64,000 nt of DNA from Chamaelirium japonicum (Eukaryota > Streptophyta > Magnoliopsida > Liliales > Melanthiaceae): positions 27,344,885 through 27,408,884 of the forward strand of contig OX393557.1 of the NCBI GenBank assembly GCA_947650365.1, in the 5' to 3' direction. Below, in pieces: positions 34,801 through 47,500 of the stretch. Each line of letters opens with the position of its first letter. The first letter of the stretch is position 1. Position numbers and translations under genes: made by a program. The notes below the pieces were generated by a model that saw only the letters and a list, made by a program, of their open reading frames with translations, searched no databases and was not told the DNA's origin.

Positions 34801-36720
34801 TTTCTCTAACTTTGATTGAGCTAAAATTCGGACTACAGATAGACGACTTCGAGACACAAAATTTATACCTGGTTTAAGATCATTTGGAGTTCTGTAGATT
34901 CCAAAGTAATAAAAACATCATTGATCTTCTACGTAAAATCTGGATAGTAAAATATTATAAAAAGCACCTTCTAGTTCACTCGATCTCGCACGATACACTG
35001 CACCTCGTCAATGGATATCTGAGTGCTTCCATGCGACGAGCCTTCTCCATCTATGATTTATCATGCGAGGAAGAAGAACCACGTTTGAACTCTCACGCAC
35101 ACGCGTTGGAGATGAAAGAGGAGAAGAAGAAGAAGAAAAGGGGGCAGCTAGGGTATCATCACTAGTGGTCGGCCCCCCTCTCCTCATATGTATATAAGGG
35201 TTGGGCCCCCATACCTTACGTATGAGGATTATGGCTAGCCCTCCCTTATTCTCTCTCCTTCCTGCGTATAGCAATAGGCCGGGCCTTTTGTTGCCATATA
35301 TGGCCGGTCCCTTTGGTCAAAACCCTTTGAATAATGATCCCCCTCCCTTACAAGCTTGCTTGCAACTCCTAAAAGCTAGGGAGGGGGTGGCCCATGTGTG
35401 TCCCCATGGACTAAGGGCGGCCAAGCTTGGGCATGGTGGTAATTTGGTTTTCCAAAATACCCCCATACCACTAGTTAGTTGCTTCTCTCACTTGAGAACT
35501 CGCATGGAGCACTTACGTGGGTTATGACTAGTGATTCTACTATTAACGGTGTACTCTTAGTAAACACCTAGGGTACCTTTAGTAAAGTCAACTAGTTAAC
35601 TCGCAATACGAACCGGTGCATTGCAACCGTATACTGAAGCTTACTAAGGTAACGAGATGACTATGCGTGTCTCTATACTACTCCAGGATTTCCCCTAGCA
35701 CACACACGCACCTACGTATCTACCATGCACTAGTAAGATGCACACACGGAGCATAAGGTTATTAGGGTTGGACTTATAACTTCCTCTAATTGTATTATGT
35801 GAATCGAGAAAATGGTTCAAAGACCGTACATTATGTGGATAAGTGGAACTTTCAAGGACCAGGGTTTATAGCTTCCAACTTGGACTCGATCGACACACTA
35901 CCTGAGTGTACTATTGATTCTCTGAGTCCGATTTAACTTTCGTAGCCACCTAGAGTGCGACGTAGGCTGCACTCCAATTCCCCCGAACTTACTATATTTT
36001 CTCGCATATCCTTACTCTCTGCTTAGTAGTGGTAAATCCGTTGTCCCTCCACTTGGTGCCATGATGCAACTCGAGCGATGAAGAATACCATCAGACTCGA
36101 GTATTTATATGACTCGGTTCCTTCTAGGTGGATTACATACGTCATACCTCCGATTACCTTGCCGAGTAATCGAATCCGATCAACAGTCTAATTGATGACC
36201 ATCTAGCCAGGGTTTAATACGACGTAAGTCAAACCAAAGAATGTACCTCCTGTTGGGGGTATGGATGACCTGCAGAAGTGACATACTGATGCGACACCAG
36301 TTGGGTAACCTAGTACATTGTGGTTTTGGGTCACGTAACTGGACCCTTATACATTGGTGTGCCGAAGCACCACACACACTAGTTAGCCCACCAGACATGT
36401 TTCCTCAGGGTTTAGGACCGTTATATCATAAATAGAAACATGGCTTAGTGCACCGGTGTCTGCTTACCAATCTGTGCATCGTGTTGGTTTCGTTCTGCCA
36501 CAGATACTGTGCCCGGTAATGACTGTGGTGGAGACACCCATGCTCTGTCATCCTAACAACTTATCATGATAGGGCGACCAACCCTAATCAGAGTTGTGAA
36601 CGAATTTAGGTTATATGGGACCAATCCATTGAGTCTCCTACTTAAGTGGATTACCATGTAGCCAAGGCTTTCCATTATGTAATCAGAACATGTACTAAGG
36701 TGCAATCTTAAGCTATCAAC
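31806..36720 (-). mobile_element. Probable minus-strand Ty1/copia LTR, split by a solo LTR
   Basis: On the minus strand the LTR would end at the primer site (31804). After removing the nested insertion 31979-34640 and one target duplication, about 2.25 kb remains. A TATA box lies on the minus strand near 35190-35200 (plus: ATGTATATAAGGG). Its U3 resembles in word composition the LTR at 19782-21710 (reverse orientation). The far edge near 36720 is approximate. ORFs inside are not recognised. Confidence 0.5.
31979..34640. mobile_element. Solo LTR (TGTAACGCCC...GGGTTATTACA)
   Basis: A 2662-bp insertion with TG...CA ends and the perfect 5-bp duplication AGAAC (31974-31978, 34641-34645). There is no interior, primer site or polyprotein. 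Its ends match those of the solo LTR at 12363-15599, suggesting the same or a related gypsy family. Confidence 0.87.
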
Positions 36721-36747
36721 CATATACAGCTAAACTAAAGGTTTTCA

Positions 36748-37095
36748 CTAGCTGTAGATCTCACAAATTCCAATAGATGGTTGAGCCATATACTCCAATC
36801 TATTAACGTGTGCATTGTTGTACACAATTATATTTTTCTCTAATTTTAACCCCTTTCCAGCATTTAATTTCTTTCCTCCTTTTGTCGTAGAGATTTTTGG
36901 CTCATTTTTATATTTTTTTGTAGGTGACTTGGAAGGCTTCTTGTTAGATTCCTTGGCAGGTGAATTTGAGGGCTCTTTTTTAGATTTCATTGTAGATGAT
37001 CTGGATGGCGTTTTTTTAGATATTTTTGTAGGTGATTTGGCGGATGGTGTCAGTGGCCTTTTCCTTAAGACCTTCACGTCCCATCTACAAAAACA
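36748..37095 (-). pseudogene. Lys/Ser/Pro-rich coding fragment
   Basis: A minus-strand open frame of about 110 codons, possibly an exon opening after a TTTTTTGTAG acceptor at its 5' end. It encodes four near-repeats of a KKPSKSPTKK type segment (about 12 residues) and then a non-repetitive tail. No ATG starts the frame. Composition is like DNA-binding tails of histone H1 or transposon proteins. The family is not recognised and it may be a transposon gene fragment. Confidence 0.35.
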
Positions 37096-37178
37096 ATATT
37101 ACATATAATATTAAGGAAAGTAAAAAAGAAGTCCAAAAAGTAAAACATAGCTACACCAAATACTATTTACTGCAACTT

Positions 37179-37493
37179 AGGGCATTTCCAACCATACTCA
37201 AATCATGATTCAAATTTGAATCCAAGTAAAAAGGCCTCAAAAAACTATCAAGTCATTTACTCATATTTATACCAAAATGAGTTTTACTCATTTTACATCA
37301 AATCAGGGGAGACTCAATGCATACCAAATTCTCAACGGTCATCTCTAAGGACCTCCATATTTACAACATTAACATTCAACGTTGAGTTTTTACTCAAATC
37401 TAAATAAAATCTCTAAAATCAGCTCCGACCCTTACTCAAACTCATACCAAATTGAGTTTTAACTCAAATTTGAGCAATTGGTTGGAGTGCTCT
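37179..37493. mobile_element. MITE, 315 bp
   Basis: Terminal inverted repeats AGGGCATTTCCAACCA (37179-37194) and TGGTTGGAGTGCTCT (37479-37493). The interior is AT-rich with many ACTCAAATTTGAGT-like palindromes. No clear target duplication, so the superfamily is open (PIF/Harbinger- or hAT-like ends). Confidence 0.65.
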
Positions 37494-38395
37494 ATATCAG
37501 ATTGAGTTTTTACTTAGATTTGAGTAAAATTTCAGTAAGTGCAGGAGATGATCTTATACAAGTACATTTCACATAGTACACAACTTTAAATGCGTCGAAC
37601 TCAAGTAAACTTTTTTGTCGAACGCAAATATTACTACAACAGACACATGTGACTTTGCACACACAAATTTACTTGCATTAGAACTCAATTTCACGAAAAT
37701 ATTTTTATGTTCGATGCAAGTATAACTTGCGGTCTGAAACATATAACAAAATTGTTTGACAATGGGGTGAAAGCCAATTTCAAAAAATACAATAACAAAA
37801 TTTTTAATTAATTTTAATCTTAAAAATTAAAAGCCCTAATTAATTAATCTCTACAATATCATGTTCACATCTTTATAACATCTGAAACTTATTTTATGGA
37901 AGCCCTACGTAGTTACCAAATTGAAGTAGCCTCAAATAACCATTTTGTTCAAGATTTTAGGGTATAAAAATAAATTTATAACAATTTCGCCCATGATTTA
38001 GGGTAAAAGAAAAACCAATTTTCTTATTAAATCGTGGTTTAGGGTTCGTAGATTTACCTTTTAAGGCTTTGCACGACCGTGGATGAAGATTCCGACGACT
38101 TCCGGTGATCTCCGGCCAAGGAAGAGTACCGACGATGAGGTTGCGTAGGCAGCAAGTGGGGTCTGGGAGAACGCGGAGGGAAGAAATATTTGAGTTTCTT
38201 TACCTTTTGATTAGAGGGCAAAAGGGTATGTAAAATGTCTAAATGCCCGATGTGAATTCTTTGGCACGTGTTTGAGAGCATAAAAGTCAAGGTTTAGAGA
38301 TACTACAATAGTTTGGGTAATTAAGATAGCCTGGTGCTCATTTTGAAAAGATCCTCTTAAAAAAAAATTGTCTTAAATTTAAAGTGATAATATGT
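37494..38395. other. Region upstream of NDB, no gene recognised
   Basis: AT-rich. Minus-strand sequence 38054-38200 is GC-richer and reads RSPRPHLLPTQPHRRY before an AAAAGGTAAAT donor-like site, compatible with a 5' exon of an unidentified minus-strand transcript. That is speculative. Confidence 0.3.
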
Positions 38396-39210
38396 GCCCC
38401 AAATGACAACCTATGGAGTAGTAGACCATACAAGTATCAAGTGGGTATGGTCCAATCATTGGTTGCCACATCTGCTTGTTGGAGCATGTTGCTCCAGCAC
38501 CTGTTGGAGCCAGATATTGCTTTTGTAGAAACGCTATCAAGAGATAATCCGATAAAAAAAAATCCTTGAGTTTCTGGTAATATTAGTCCCACATGATAGG
38601 CTATGGAGTAGCAGATCCTATAGGTAGGGCTTTCAATTTCGGACCCGACACACGAAGTTAGCGGGTCTGGGTCAAGGCTAAACGGGTCCGGGTCGTAAAC
38701 GGGTCGACACAATAGACCTATTTAATAAATGGGTCGGGTCCGGGTTTAGGGTCTGGACAGGGTAGACCCGGGAAGACCCGTTTAGTATTCAACGGGTCGT
38801 GTCGGGTCGGGTCTACCCGCAATCCGATACTATACTGTAATATATAATACCAACGGGTCTTTTGGGTTAGGTTGGGTCGAGTCGGATTGGGTCGGATCGG
38901 GTCAACTGAATAGACCCGGGTGCTAAACGGGTCTTACCGGGTCTTATCGGGTCTATCCTTTTATTAGCGGGTCGGGTACGAATTTAGGATCTAGACACGG
39001 TTAGTTACACGGGTCGGGTCCGGGTCTAGGGGTCTTGGACACGACACGAAACTAGACACGACATGAACCCGACACGACCCGACCCATTGCCACCCCTACC
39101 TATAGGTTACCAAGTGGGTATGGTCCAATCACTGATTGCCACATCAGCTGTTGCAGCCCTTATTGATGATTTTGCATCGAACGGATTGGGCGGCTCACAG
39201 GATAAAAAAA
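38396..39210. repeat. Tandem duplication, about 185 bp, second copy split by hAT MITE
   Basis: CTATGGAGTAG(T/C)AGA and CAAGTGGGTATGGTCCAATCA occur at about 38412/38437 and again at 38602/39110. In the second copy the two halves are separated by the 474-bp element at 38625-39098. Confidence 0.85.
38625..39098. mobile_element. hAT-like MITE, 474 bp
   Basis: Ends TAGGGCTTTCAAT and (reverse complement) TAGGGGTGGCAAT, flanked by a perfect 8-bp duplication CCTATAGG (38617-38624, 39099-39106). The interior is almost entirely degenerate GGGTCGGGTC/GACCCGACCC words, arranged so that the two halves are roughly complementary. No coding capacity. Confidence 0.9.
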
Positions 39211-39296
39211 TTCCAGAACGGATAGGAAGCAGGTCGAAGAAGTAGGTCACGTGCGGAACATCACTGCTTAGGACGGGAGGAGGGAGGACTACCATG

Positions 39297-39498
39297 CCCC
39301 CTTTTTTATCTGAGTTCAGATCTTCTACAGTCGGTCGGCTCCGGTCGGTGGGCTCGCGCTCATCAAAGCCGCACGATGGATGCGACCCGAAAGTGAATCG
39401 TACTTCAGCCGACTGCATGCGGCTGTGATGCGTTCTGAGCCCACCGATCGGGGCCGATCGACTGGAGGAGATCCGAGCTCCTTTTTATCTACAGGGGG
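39297..39498. repeat. Long inverted repeat upstream of NDB
   Basis: Left arm 39297-39371 (CCCCCTTTTTTATCTGAG...GTCGGTGGGCTCGCG) and right arm about 39420-39498 are imperfect reverse complements over 75-80 bp, around a roughly 50-bp centre. This could be a MITE with long TIRs. It ends about 125 bp before the NDB start codon, within the promoter or 5' UTR. Confidence 0.8.
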
Positions 39499-39622
39499 TA
39501 TAGACAAGCTGTGGGTCAAACTTGCAACGACCTCCGGGACGGAGCTCCTCCCACTCTCCCCTTCTTTAGCTCTCTCTCTCTCTCTCGTCTGTTCGTTCTA
39601 TCATCAGATCCCGATCGCCGGA

Positions 39623-39714
39623 ATGCGGTTCTCGGGGTTCTTCTTCGACCGCGCCTCCGCGGCCTTCCACCACCGCCCCATCTTTACCAAGCTCGTCTTT
39701 CTCTTCGTCGCCAG
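39623..39714 (+). CDS. NDB: NDB exon 1
   Basis: 92 nt, [10 protein letters not shown] to the hydrophobic TKLVFLFVA, ending CCAG before donor GTTCCC. It splits serine codon 31 (AG|T). The upstream CT-rich tract (39570-39600) looks like the 5' UTR. The next exon is 14 kb away. Confidence 0.88.
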
Positions 39715-41489
39715 GTTCCCCCCTCCTCTCTATTTTGATCTGTTTACATTTATTTACATCTCTACATCTGATTCTTGGATCCCTGATGCCGTTTGACCTG
39801 GAATCTGCTTCGCTTTGGGTCGTCGAATCTGCTCTACGTTTGAATAGCTTATTTATCTCCGATGGCCGAGTCAGCAGATCCGGCGACCCAAACTTGTAGA
39901 ATTCACAAAGAGCATCTAAAATTCAGAAAGAATTGAATATATAGATACTTGTACTACACGAAGCGGGATCACAAATATAGGCAATATGGGACCAAAAGAA
40001 TAATAGAATATACATATATGGTAATACCCCTTTCAAAATCAAGTTCTTGTTCAAATGTGTACGGACGAGAAGTTGGTCATCTATATGGTTTTCTAAATGA
40101 AGCCGACAACCGGAGCAAAATAGAACAAAAATGACCAGACACTAGGGGCCTGTGACAGATGTGCTGAGATTGAGACGAAAGACCAGGAGAGGGCTGCATG
40201 TAGACCTCCTAAGAGTGATCACCGTAAAGAAATGCATTCTTCACATCCATCTGAGACTTGTGCCGATGACAACGACAATAACAACAATAAGTCTGAACAT
40301 TAGTCATCTTTGTTACAGGAGCGAAAGTCTCCTTATAATCAATGTCGTGTTCTCGATTATAGCCATAGGCAACCAGTCGAGCCTTGTACCTCTCAACAGA
40401 GTCATTAAACCGAGTCTTGACCTTGTAGACCTATCTACAGCTAATAGGGGTATTTCTCGAGGGAGGAGGAACAAGATCCCGATTATAAGTTTGCTGGAGA
40501 GCTTGGAACTCATCAGCTATAACTGTTGCCAGTGGGAAGACTAAACTGCCTTCAATAAGTCTGGGTTCCTAACGAGGTTGGATGGCTACAAAAAAGACTG
40601 AAATTACGAAGAGTAGAAGTCGATCAAAAGAAGCCTCACTCATAGTCACTACAAATCGAAAATGTGACACTCGTGCGTAGGATATCGACCGGTTGAAGGT
40701 ACTACATGACCATCATCCAGGCTAAGCGAGACCGTCGAGAGAAGTGGAGTATTAAGAGCTATGCTATTAAAATCAGGACTAGTCCCCGACTAGTCTCCAG
40801 GCAGCAATTTGCCGACCGACAAATTCAGATTCTTTCATAACTTGGCGGAATCCTGACTAGTCTCCAGGCGGCATTTTGCCAACCGACAAATTCAGATTCT
40901 TTTATAACTGGGCGGAATCTCGACTAGTCCCTAACTAGCAACTAGGACTAGTCCTTAGGCTGCATTCTGCAAGCAATTTTTTTTTGCAAGGAGTCTCTGC
41001 AAACAATTTTGTTTGGATTTTTTTATATTGATCCGAAGTCTTGAGTTGCAACTATGGCTCTTCCCTATAATCATCCGTTGAGGACCTGAGAATCTGAGAT
41101 AAAAATATAGGCAAATAATTATTGTTTATCTGTCGATATCCATATAACCCTATAATCAAAATTGGGGCTATTCACATATTAAAATCAACAAACAAATATT
41201 GTGATGAATTCTTAGTTCTGAGTCTTCTGACATGGGTATGAAGCCAATACAACTATATTCTGTTACTTATTTATTTATACACATGTTGTGAAGTGTGAAT
41301 GCATGCATTGTTATTGATCAACTAATATCATATACTTACTACATTTATGCTAGTTCATATATGTTTAGGGGTTATAATAAATTTTGGCCGACTAGAGGCT
41401 GACTACCGACTTTGACTGCATAAATTTGGAGAAGCATCAGAAGAAGATGAAGTCTTATATGAAGGAGGAACAATAGGTTTAGAGGGACC

Positions 41490-41571
<82 letters not shown>

Positions 41572-44500
41572 ACTACTAGGATAAAGATCTCAAGGTAAGA
41601 GAAATGTAAGGTGGGAGATTAGGACTCAATATAAGAAAGGAATGCAATCTTGAGACATAGGTTTGGTAGCATAATATGGTACTTCCGTAAAGAAAAAGAC
41701 GTGACGAGAAATGCAAAGTCACCCTTTATGCTCAGAGCTATATCTTAGAAAAACACACTTTACGATAGGGCAACTTGTGCGTTCACATTGGAGAAGCAAG
41801 ACAAAGTACATATCTTTACAAGTTCGAAGCATGTTGTACCTGTTGTTAATATTGAAATTTCAATTTTTTTTTGGAATTTTCCTCCAACGGTTTTATTTCA
41901 ATTTTGGTTTATAACTACCAGACGGTTCCTATAACCACATGTCGGTTATTCGGTTTTGGCAGTTTTACCAAACGGTTTTTATAACCGCATGTTATTTAGT
42001 TTGGGTGGTTTTATAACTACCAGATGGTTTCTATAACCACCTTTCGGCGTGGTTAGGTGCGCCTTATGCACATGCGCCTAGGCGGCTTGCGCCTTACCCT
42101 CCAGAGCGCCTTGTCGCCTAGGCTTATTCAACTTGAATGTTATAAGACACAATGCGCATATGTCATAAGACACCATATGCAATGCCTGATATGCAATGCC
42201 CTCCAACAGTTTTATTTCCATTTTGTTTTATAACTACCAGGTGATTTCTAATTTTCTATAACCACATGTTGGTTATTCTGTTTTGGTAGTTTTATAACTA
42301 CCAGACGGTTTTTATAACCATCTGTTATTCGGTTTGGGTGGTTTTATAACTACCAGGCATTGCATATGGTGTCTTATGACATATGACATATGTGTCATAA
42401 GGCGCATATGCAATGTATTTATTGGGAAATGATACATTTGCGATGGCTTATTCAAATTGAATGTTATTTCGACTTCAATAATAATTGAAAGTTTTTCTTC
42501 CGTGGCATTGCATATGGTGTCTTATGACATACGACATTGAAGGTTAGGACATGTTAATGTCAATACAATTAAGAGAATGCTGTCCTTAAATCTTATTCTT
42601 AAGCATGCAATTGATAAATCAAAATGTGTGGTGTGTGTTCAATCGAAGCAACCTTGGAAATCATTCAACACAGTACACAAAGAGTCAGCCCTTTTAAAAC
42701 TAGTTCACAGTGACATTTGTGACATAAACAATGTTCTTACAAGGGGTGGTAAAAGATATTTATCATATTTATAGATTACTTTTCCAAGTATTATGTTGTT
42801 TATCTGATAAAGACCAAGGATAAAGCTTTAGATCGATTCTAAGCCTTCCAAAAGGATGTAGAAAACCAAACCGAGAAGAAAATCAAGACCCTTAGGTCTG
42901 ATCGAGGAGGTGAATACACTTCAATGGATTTTGCAAAATTTTGTGAAGACCAAGGCATAGTCCATCACTGCCCTTTATGCTCCTTAGTCAAATGGGGTTG
43001 CAAAAAGGAAGAATATAACATTTTTAGATATGGTGAACTGTATGATTACTAGCTCAGGTTTACTTAACAACTTGTGGGGTGAGGCTCTCTTGAGAGCCTG
43101 CTATATCTTAAACAGAGTTCCCCATAGAGAATCCTTGCTAACTCCATATGAAAATGGACTAACAAGAAGTCAACTTATAAACACTTTAAAGTGTGGGGAT
43201 GCAAAACACTTTAAAGTGTGGGGATGCCTGGCTAAAGTTAATCTTCCTATATCCAAAAAGAGGAAACTTGGTCCAAAAACTATTGATTGTGTTTTCATAT
43301 GCTTTGCCTATCATAACGCAACATATAGATTTCTTATTATCAAGTCTGAGGCTAGTGGATTTGATAAAAATGTAATCATTGAGTCTAGAGATGCTATTTT
43401 CTTTGAGGATATCTTTCCTTTAAAGTATAAGATTTCACAACCTCTAGGTCAATTCCTTCTAGCAATTTTCTGGTTCCTAACTTCCTACCCTTAAGGAAGA
43501 ACCCAGAAGAAGTAATAGAACCAGGATAAAGAAGAATCTAGGGGATGGTTTCTTTACTTTCAGTATTGAAAATGATCCCACCTCTTATAAAGAGGTGATA
43601 TCCTCTGTGGATGTTGAATTTTGGAAGGAAGCCATTAACAGTGAAATGGAATCCATTGTGACTAATAACACCTGGATTCTCACCAATCTCTCACCTGGGA
43701 ATAAACCACCTAGTTGTAAGTGGATATTCAAGAAGAAATTGAGACCGGATGGCTCAATTGAAAAATACAATACTAGACTTGTAGCCAAAGGTTTTAAACA
43801 GGTAGAAGGAGTAGACTGTTTCAATACCTACTCACTTGTCTCCTGGATATCAACAATCCGAGTGTTGATTACAATCATTACACTAGCTTCAATATATGGT
43901 CTCGACATCCATCAAATGGATGTAAAAACCACATTTCTGAATGGCGATTTAGAAGAGGAGATCTATATGAATCAACCGGAGGGATTTGTCTCTACTGGTC
44001 AGGAGCACAAAGTTTGCAAACTTGTTAAGTCACTATATGGACTTAAACAAGCTTCAAAGTTATGACATGAGAAATTTGACAATGTCATTACCTCCTATGG
44101 TTTTTCTTTAAATGGATCTAACAAATGTGTATATTTTAAAACCATTGGAAGTAGTTTTATTGTCCTATGTCTTTATGTCGACGACATTCTGATATTTGGA
44201 AATAATTATCCAATGATTCTGGATGTAAAGAATTTTCTAAAGGAGAATTTTGGTATGAAAGACCTAGGCATGGTTGATTCTTAGGCCTAAAAATATTAAA
44301 GTCTAATAGTGGATTAACTTTAAGCCAATCCCACTATTTTAAGAAGGTACTAAAAAGGTTCAACATGTTTGACTGTAAACCGGTTAGTATTTATGATTCT
44401 AGCATGAAACTATGGAAGAGTCAAGGTGATTGCGTCTCACAACTTAAATACTCCCAAGTCATTGGAAGTATTATGTATCTCGCTAATTCTACGAGGCCAG

Positions 44501-47500
44501 ACATTTCCTATGCTATAGGAAGACTAAGCAGGTATACTAGTAAACCTGATCAATCACATTGGAATGCACTAGAAAGATTATTGAGATACCTTAAAGAAAC
44601 CATAAATATCATATTGGTCCCTCAACTTTTTTTTGAATAATTTGATCCCTGAACTATGCTTCATCTGCATTTAGCCCTCTCCATCAACTTTCTTATACCA
44701 AAAATACCCTTATCAATTTCCAATAAGACTTAATTTTTTTATAAATTTTTTTAACTTATGCTTACTATGACAAGGGTATTTTTGGAATAAAAGTTGACTC
44801 AGGGGGCTAAATGCAGAGAGAATAGTTCAGGGATCAAATTGTTAAAAAAAAAAGTCAAGGGACCAATATGAAATGAGGTGTATAGTTTAGGATGTTTTTG
44901 TAATTTGCCCGAGTTTTAATGCTCCATGAGTAAACAAAAAGCAGATGTGAACTATTGCATGGTATATACTTTTTGCATTTATTGCCTCTGTCTTATTGAT
45001 GAAAGCTTCATAGTATGACACAACTTCAGTTCTTAGTGCATTCATGAATCTTATGCCTTTTGGTATGGTTTCATTAATGTGAGAGATTAATTAGATTAAT
45101 TACTATTAATGTTTTGGGTGTCCACATGGTCAAAGGTTCAGACCACGTAAAAATTTCTATATTTAAGGTCAATTTAGCCGTCTTTGGCCCTTTAAAACCA
45201 TGAAATAAGACACTAAATACGGGGGAATGAGGATGGTTTTACAGCAATGTGGATGATGTTGTGGTTCAATTGACAATTCTTGTGTAGATGATATGGACTT
45301 GAGCTTTATCCGATACGTATGAATTCTTGTCAATTGTAATCCACTGTCTTTTTAGTCAAAAACTTCTCATCCATGTAGATTGATCTTTTTAATTGGACCG
45401 TTTCATTTTATTTGATAATATACAGTTTTCTTATTAATCGCTAACTTGTAAAACAACATTTTTAGTTGTTGATATTGGTCTCTGATTATAATGAGAAACC
45501 AATATGCGGTGATTAATCTATTTTAATTGGTTCTTTTAATTCTATAAGTTTTTATATTGAAAATTCCTAGTTGCCTTTGTTTGGTATTTCTACGACGGCT
45601 GACTGTATCTTACAGCTGTCTGTATCTTCGAGAGGAGGTGTGATGGGGACATCGAGCAGCACCCATGGCGCGTGTACCAGCGCAGGAGGCGCCACCTGAG
45701 CCTATGGCTCTGATCAGACAGTCAGCACCATTATGGATGTTGTTTATTTATTTTGTTTCTTGCATTGTGTTTTTAGTCCCACCTCGGCTTTCAGGGACTT
45801 TCGCTTGTTATCGCAGGCCTTTATATAGGCCTGCCCATGGAACATGTAATGATATTGAATGAATAATAAAATTCCCGTTTTCCCTCCACATGTGTGTTGA
45901 GAGAACCAGGGTGAGGCGTGTGAAACCTCAACCCCGAGCCTAGGTGTGTGAAACCCTAGAATCAGATTAGGCATGTGAAACCCTAACCTGAAACCCTAAT
46001 CTTTCCCCTTTTCCTTTCCCTAAACCCCCACCGCCGCCCCTCAGCTCTCTCCCTCTCTCTCCCCGAGCCTGTCCCCTTCCTTCCCTGTTCGTGCCGCCCG
46101 TCTCCCCACCCCGATCCCCCCTTCTCTTCCCCTCCTGCTCCCCATCCGATCCCGGACCCCAGCTGCCCGACTCCTCCCTCCTGCCCCATCCGGCCCGGCC
46201 CGATACCCCCTTCCCCACCCCGATCCCCTCCTCTTCCCCTCCTGCTGCTGCCCACCCGACCCCAGCCCCCAACCGCCCGACTCCTCCCTCCTTCCCCATC
46301 CGGCCCGGCCCGATACCCCCTTCCCCACCCCGATCCCCTCCTCTCCCCCTCCTGCTGCTGCTCACCCGATCCCAGCCCCAGCCGCACGACCCCCCCCCCC
46401 CTCTCCCTCCTCCTCCATCCGGCCCGGTCCGATACCCTGTCCCTACCCCTCCCTACAGCCAACCGAACCCCTCCTCCCCTTGTCACCCGATCCCCTCCCC
46501 TCTCGGCCTCTCTCGCAATCTGATCCGATCCGACCCGGACCAACCCACCATCCTCTCACCGCTCCGACATGCTCCCATGGCGGACCCCGACGTGGACCAT
46601 GGAATGATCGAAGACGAAGACGGGTACCTCGACATCGACTCCTCCTTCCTCGACTTTCAATTCTCGGAAGGAGAGAGCGTGGAGGAATACGTGGAACGGA
46701 TCTCTTACACCGTGGTTTGCGACGCTGAAGCCCGCCTCGGCATCAGCGAGTGGCATCGTCGCTGGCACCCTGACGCGCCGGTGCATCGGAACATTGTGTG
46801 CCTCCACCTGCTCGCAAATCCTCGCCCCGAGACGAGCGCAACCCCGGAGGCCCCAACACCACCACCGCCTCGCCCGGAAGTCCTGCCGACTCCGGAGAAC
46901 GCTCCTGCGCCACCATCTTCCCCTCCTCAGTAAGGATTCCTCTACTCGATCAGGTACCATCGTGCTTCACCCATTGGATCTCTAGTATATTATCATTGCC
47001 AACTGCTGCCCCTGTCGTGAGGATTGAGTGTCCACCTGCCCGTAGCACTGCTAATCTAAATATTGCAAGTATGACTATTAGCCGGTAATTTTAAGCATAG
47101 TTTATTTATCGCCTGGATTCGATAAGTGATTGACACTGTGATAGTAGTCCCAAAAGCATATGCCCATGTTAATTGGTTGAATCGCTTATTCCGCTTGGTA
47201 TCGAAATTCATAGTTACGCCCTGCCTGCTCAAATAATTAATAACATTATCCTCACCTGCATTGTTTTGCATCATTTCTGGTATCAGAGCATGGTTTAGGT
47301 AGGCATGGTAATTGCATTCGAACTTAGCAATCATTAAGCATCATTTTGATTGTGCATGCCAACCCGTAGAGGTAGGCCATATATTTTAGGGGAGTCTAGT
47401 GAGTCTGACAGTTGCAACATGGATCCCGACGCCCTAACTAGGACACTCGCTGAGTTAGCTCAGGGGATTGCCACAATGAACCAAAATTTCGCAGCTTACC

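Larger units (their letters stand above)
45641..47273 (+). repeat. Gypsy 5' LTR
   Basis: TGATGGGGACATC...TTTTGCATCA. It contains a TATA box inside a palindrome (TATATA 45832-45837), an AATAAA (45865-45870), a long CT/C-rich leader and an ORF. The region after the TATA box is unusually long (about 1.4 kb) for R-U5. Confidence 0.95.

Noticed and set aside
45967..46543. Gly/Arg-rich minus-strand ORFs in the LTR
   Set aside because: Antisense shadow of the C-rich LTR leader.
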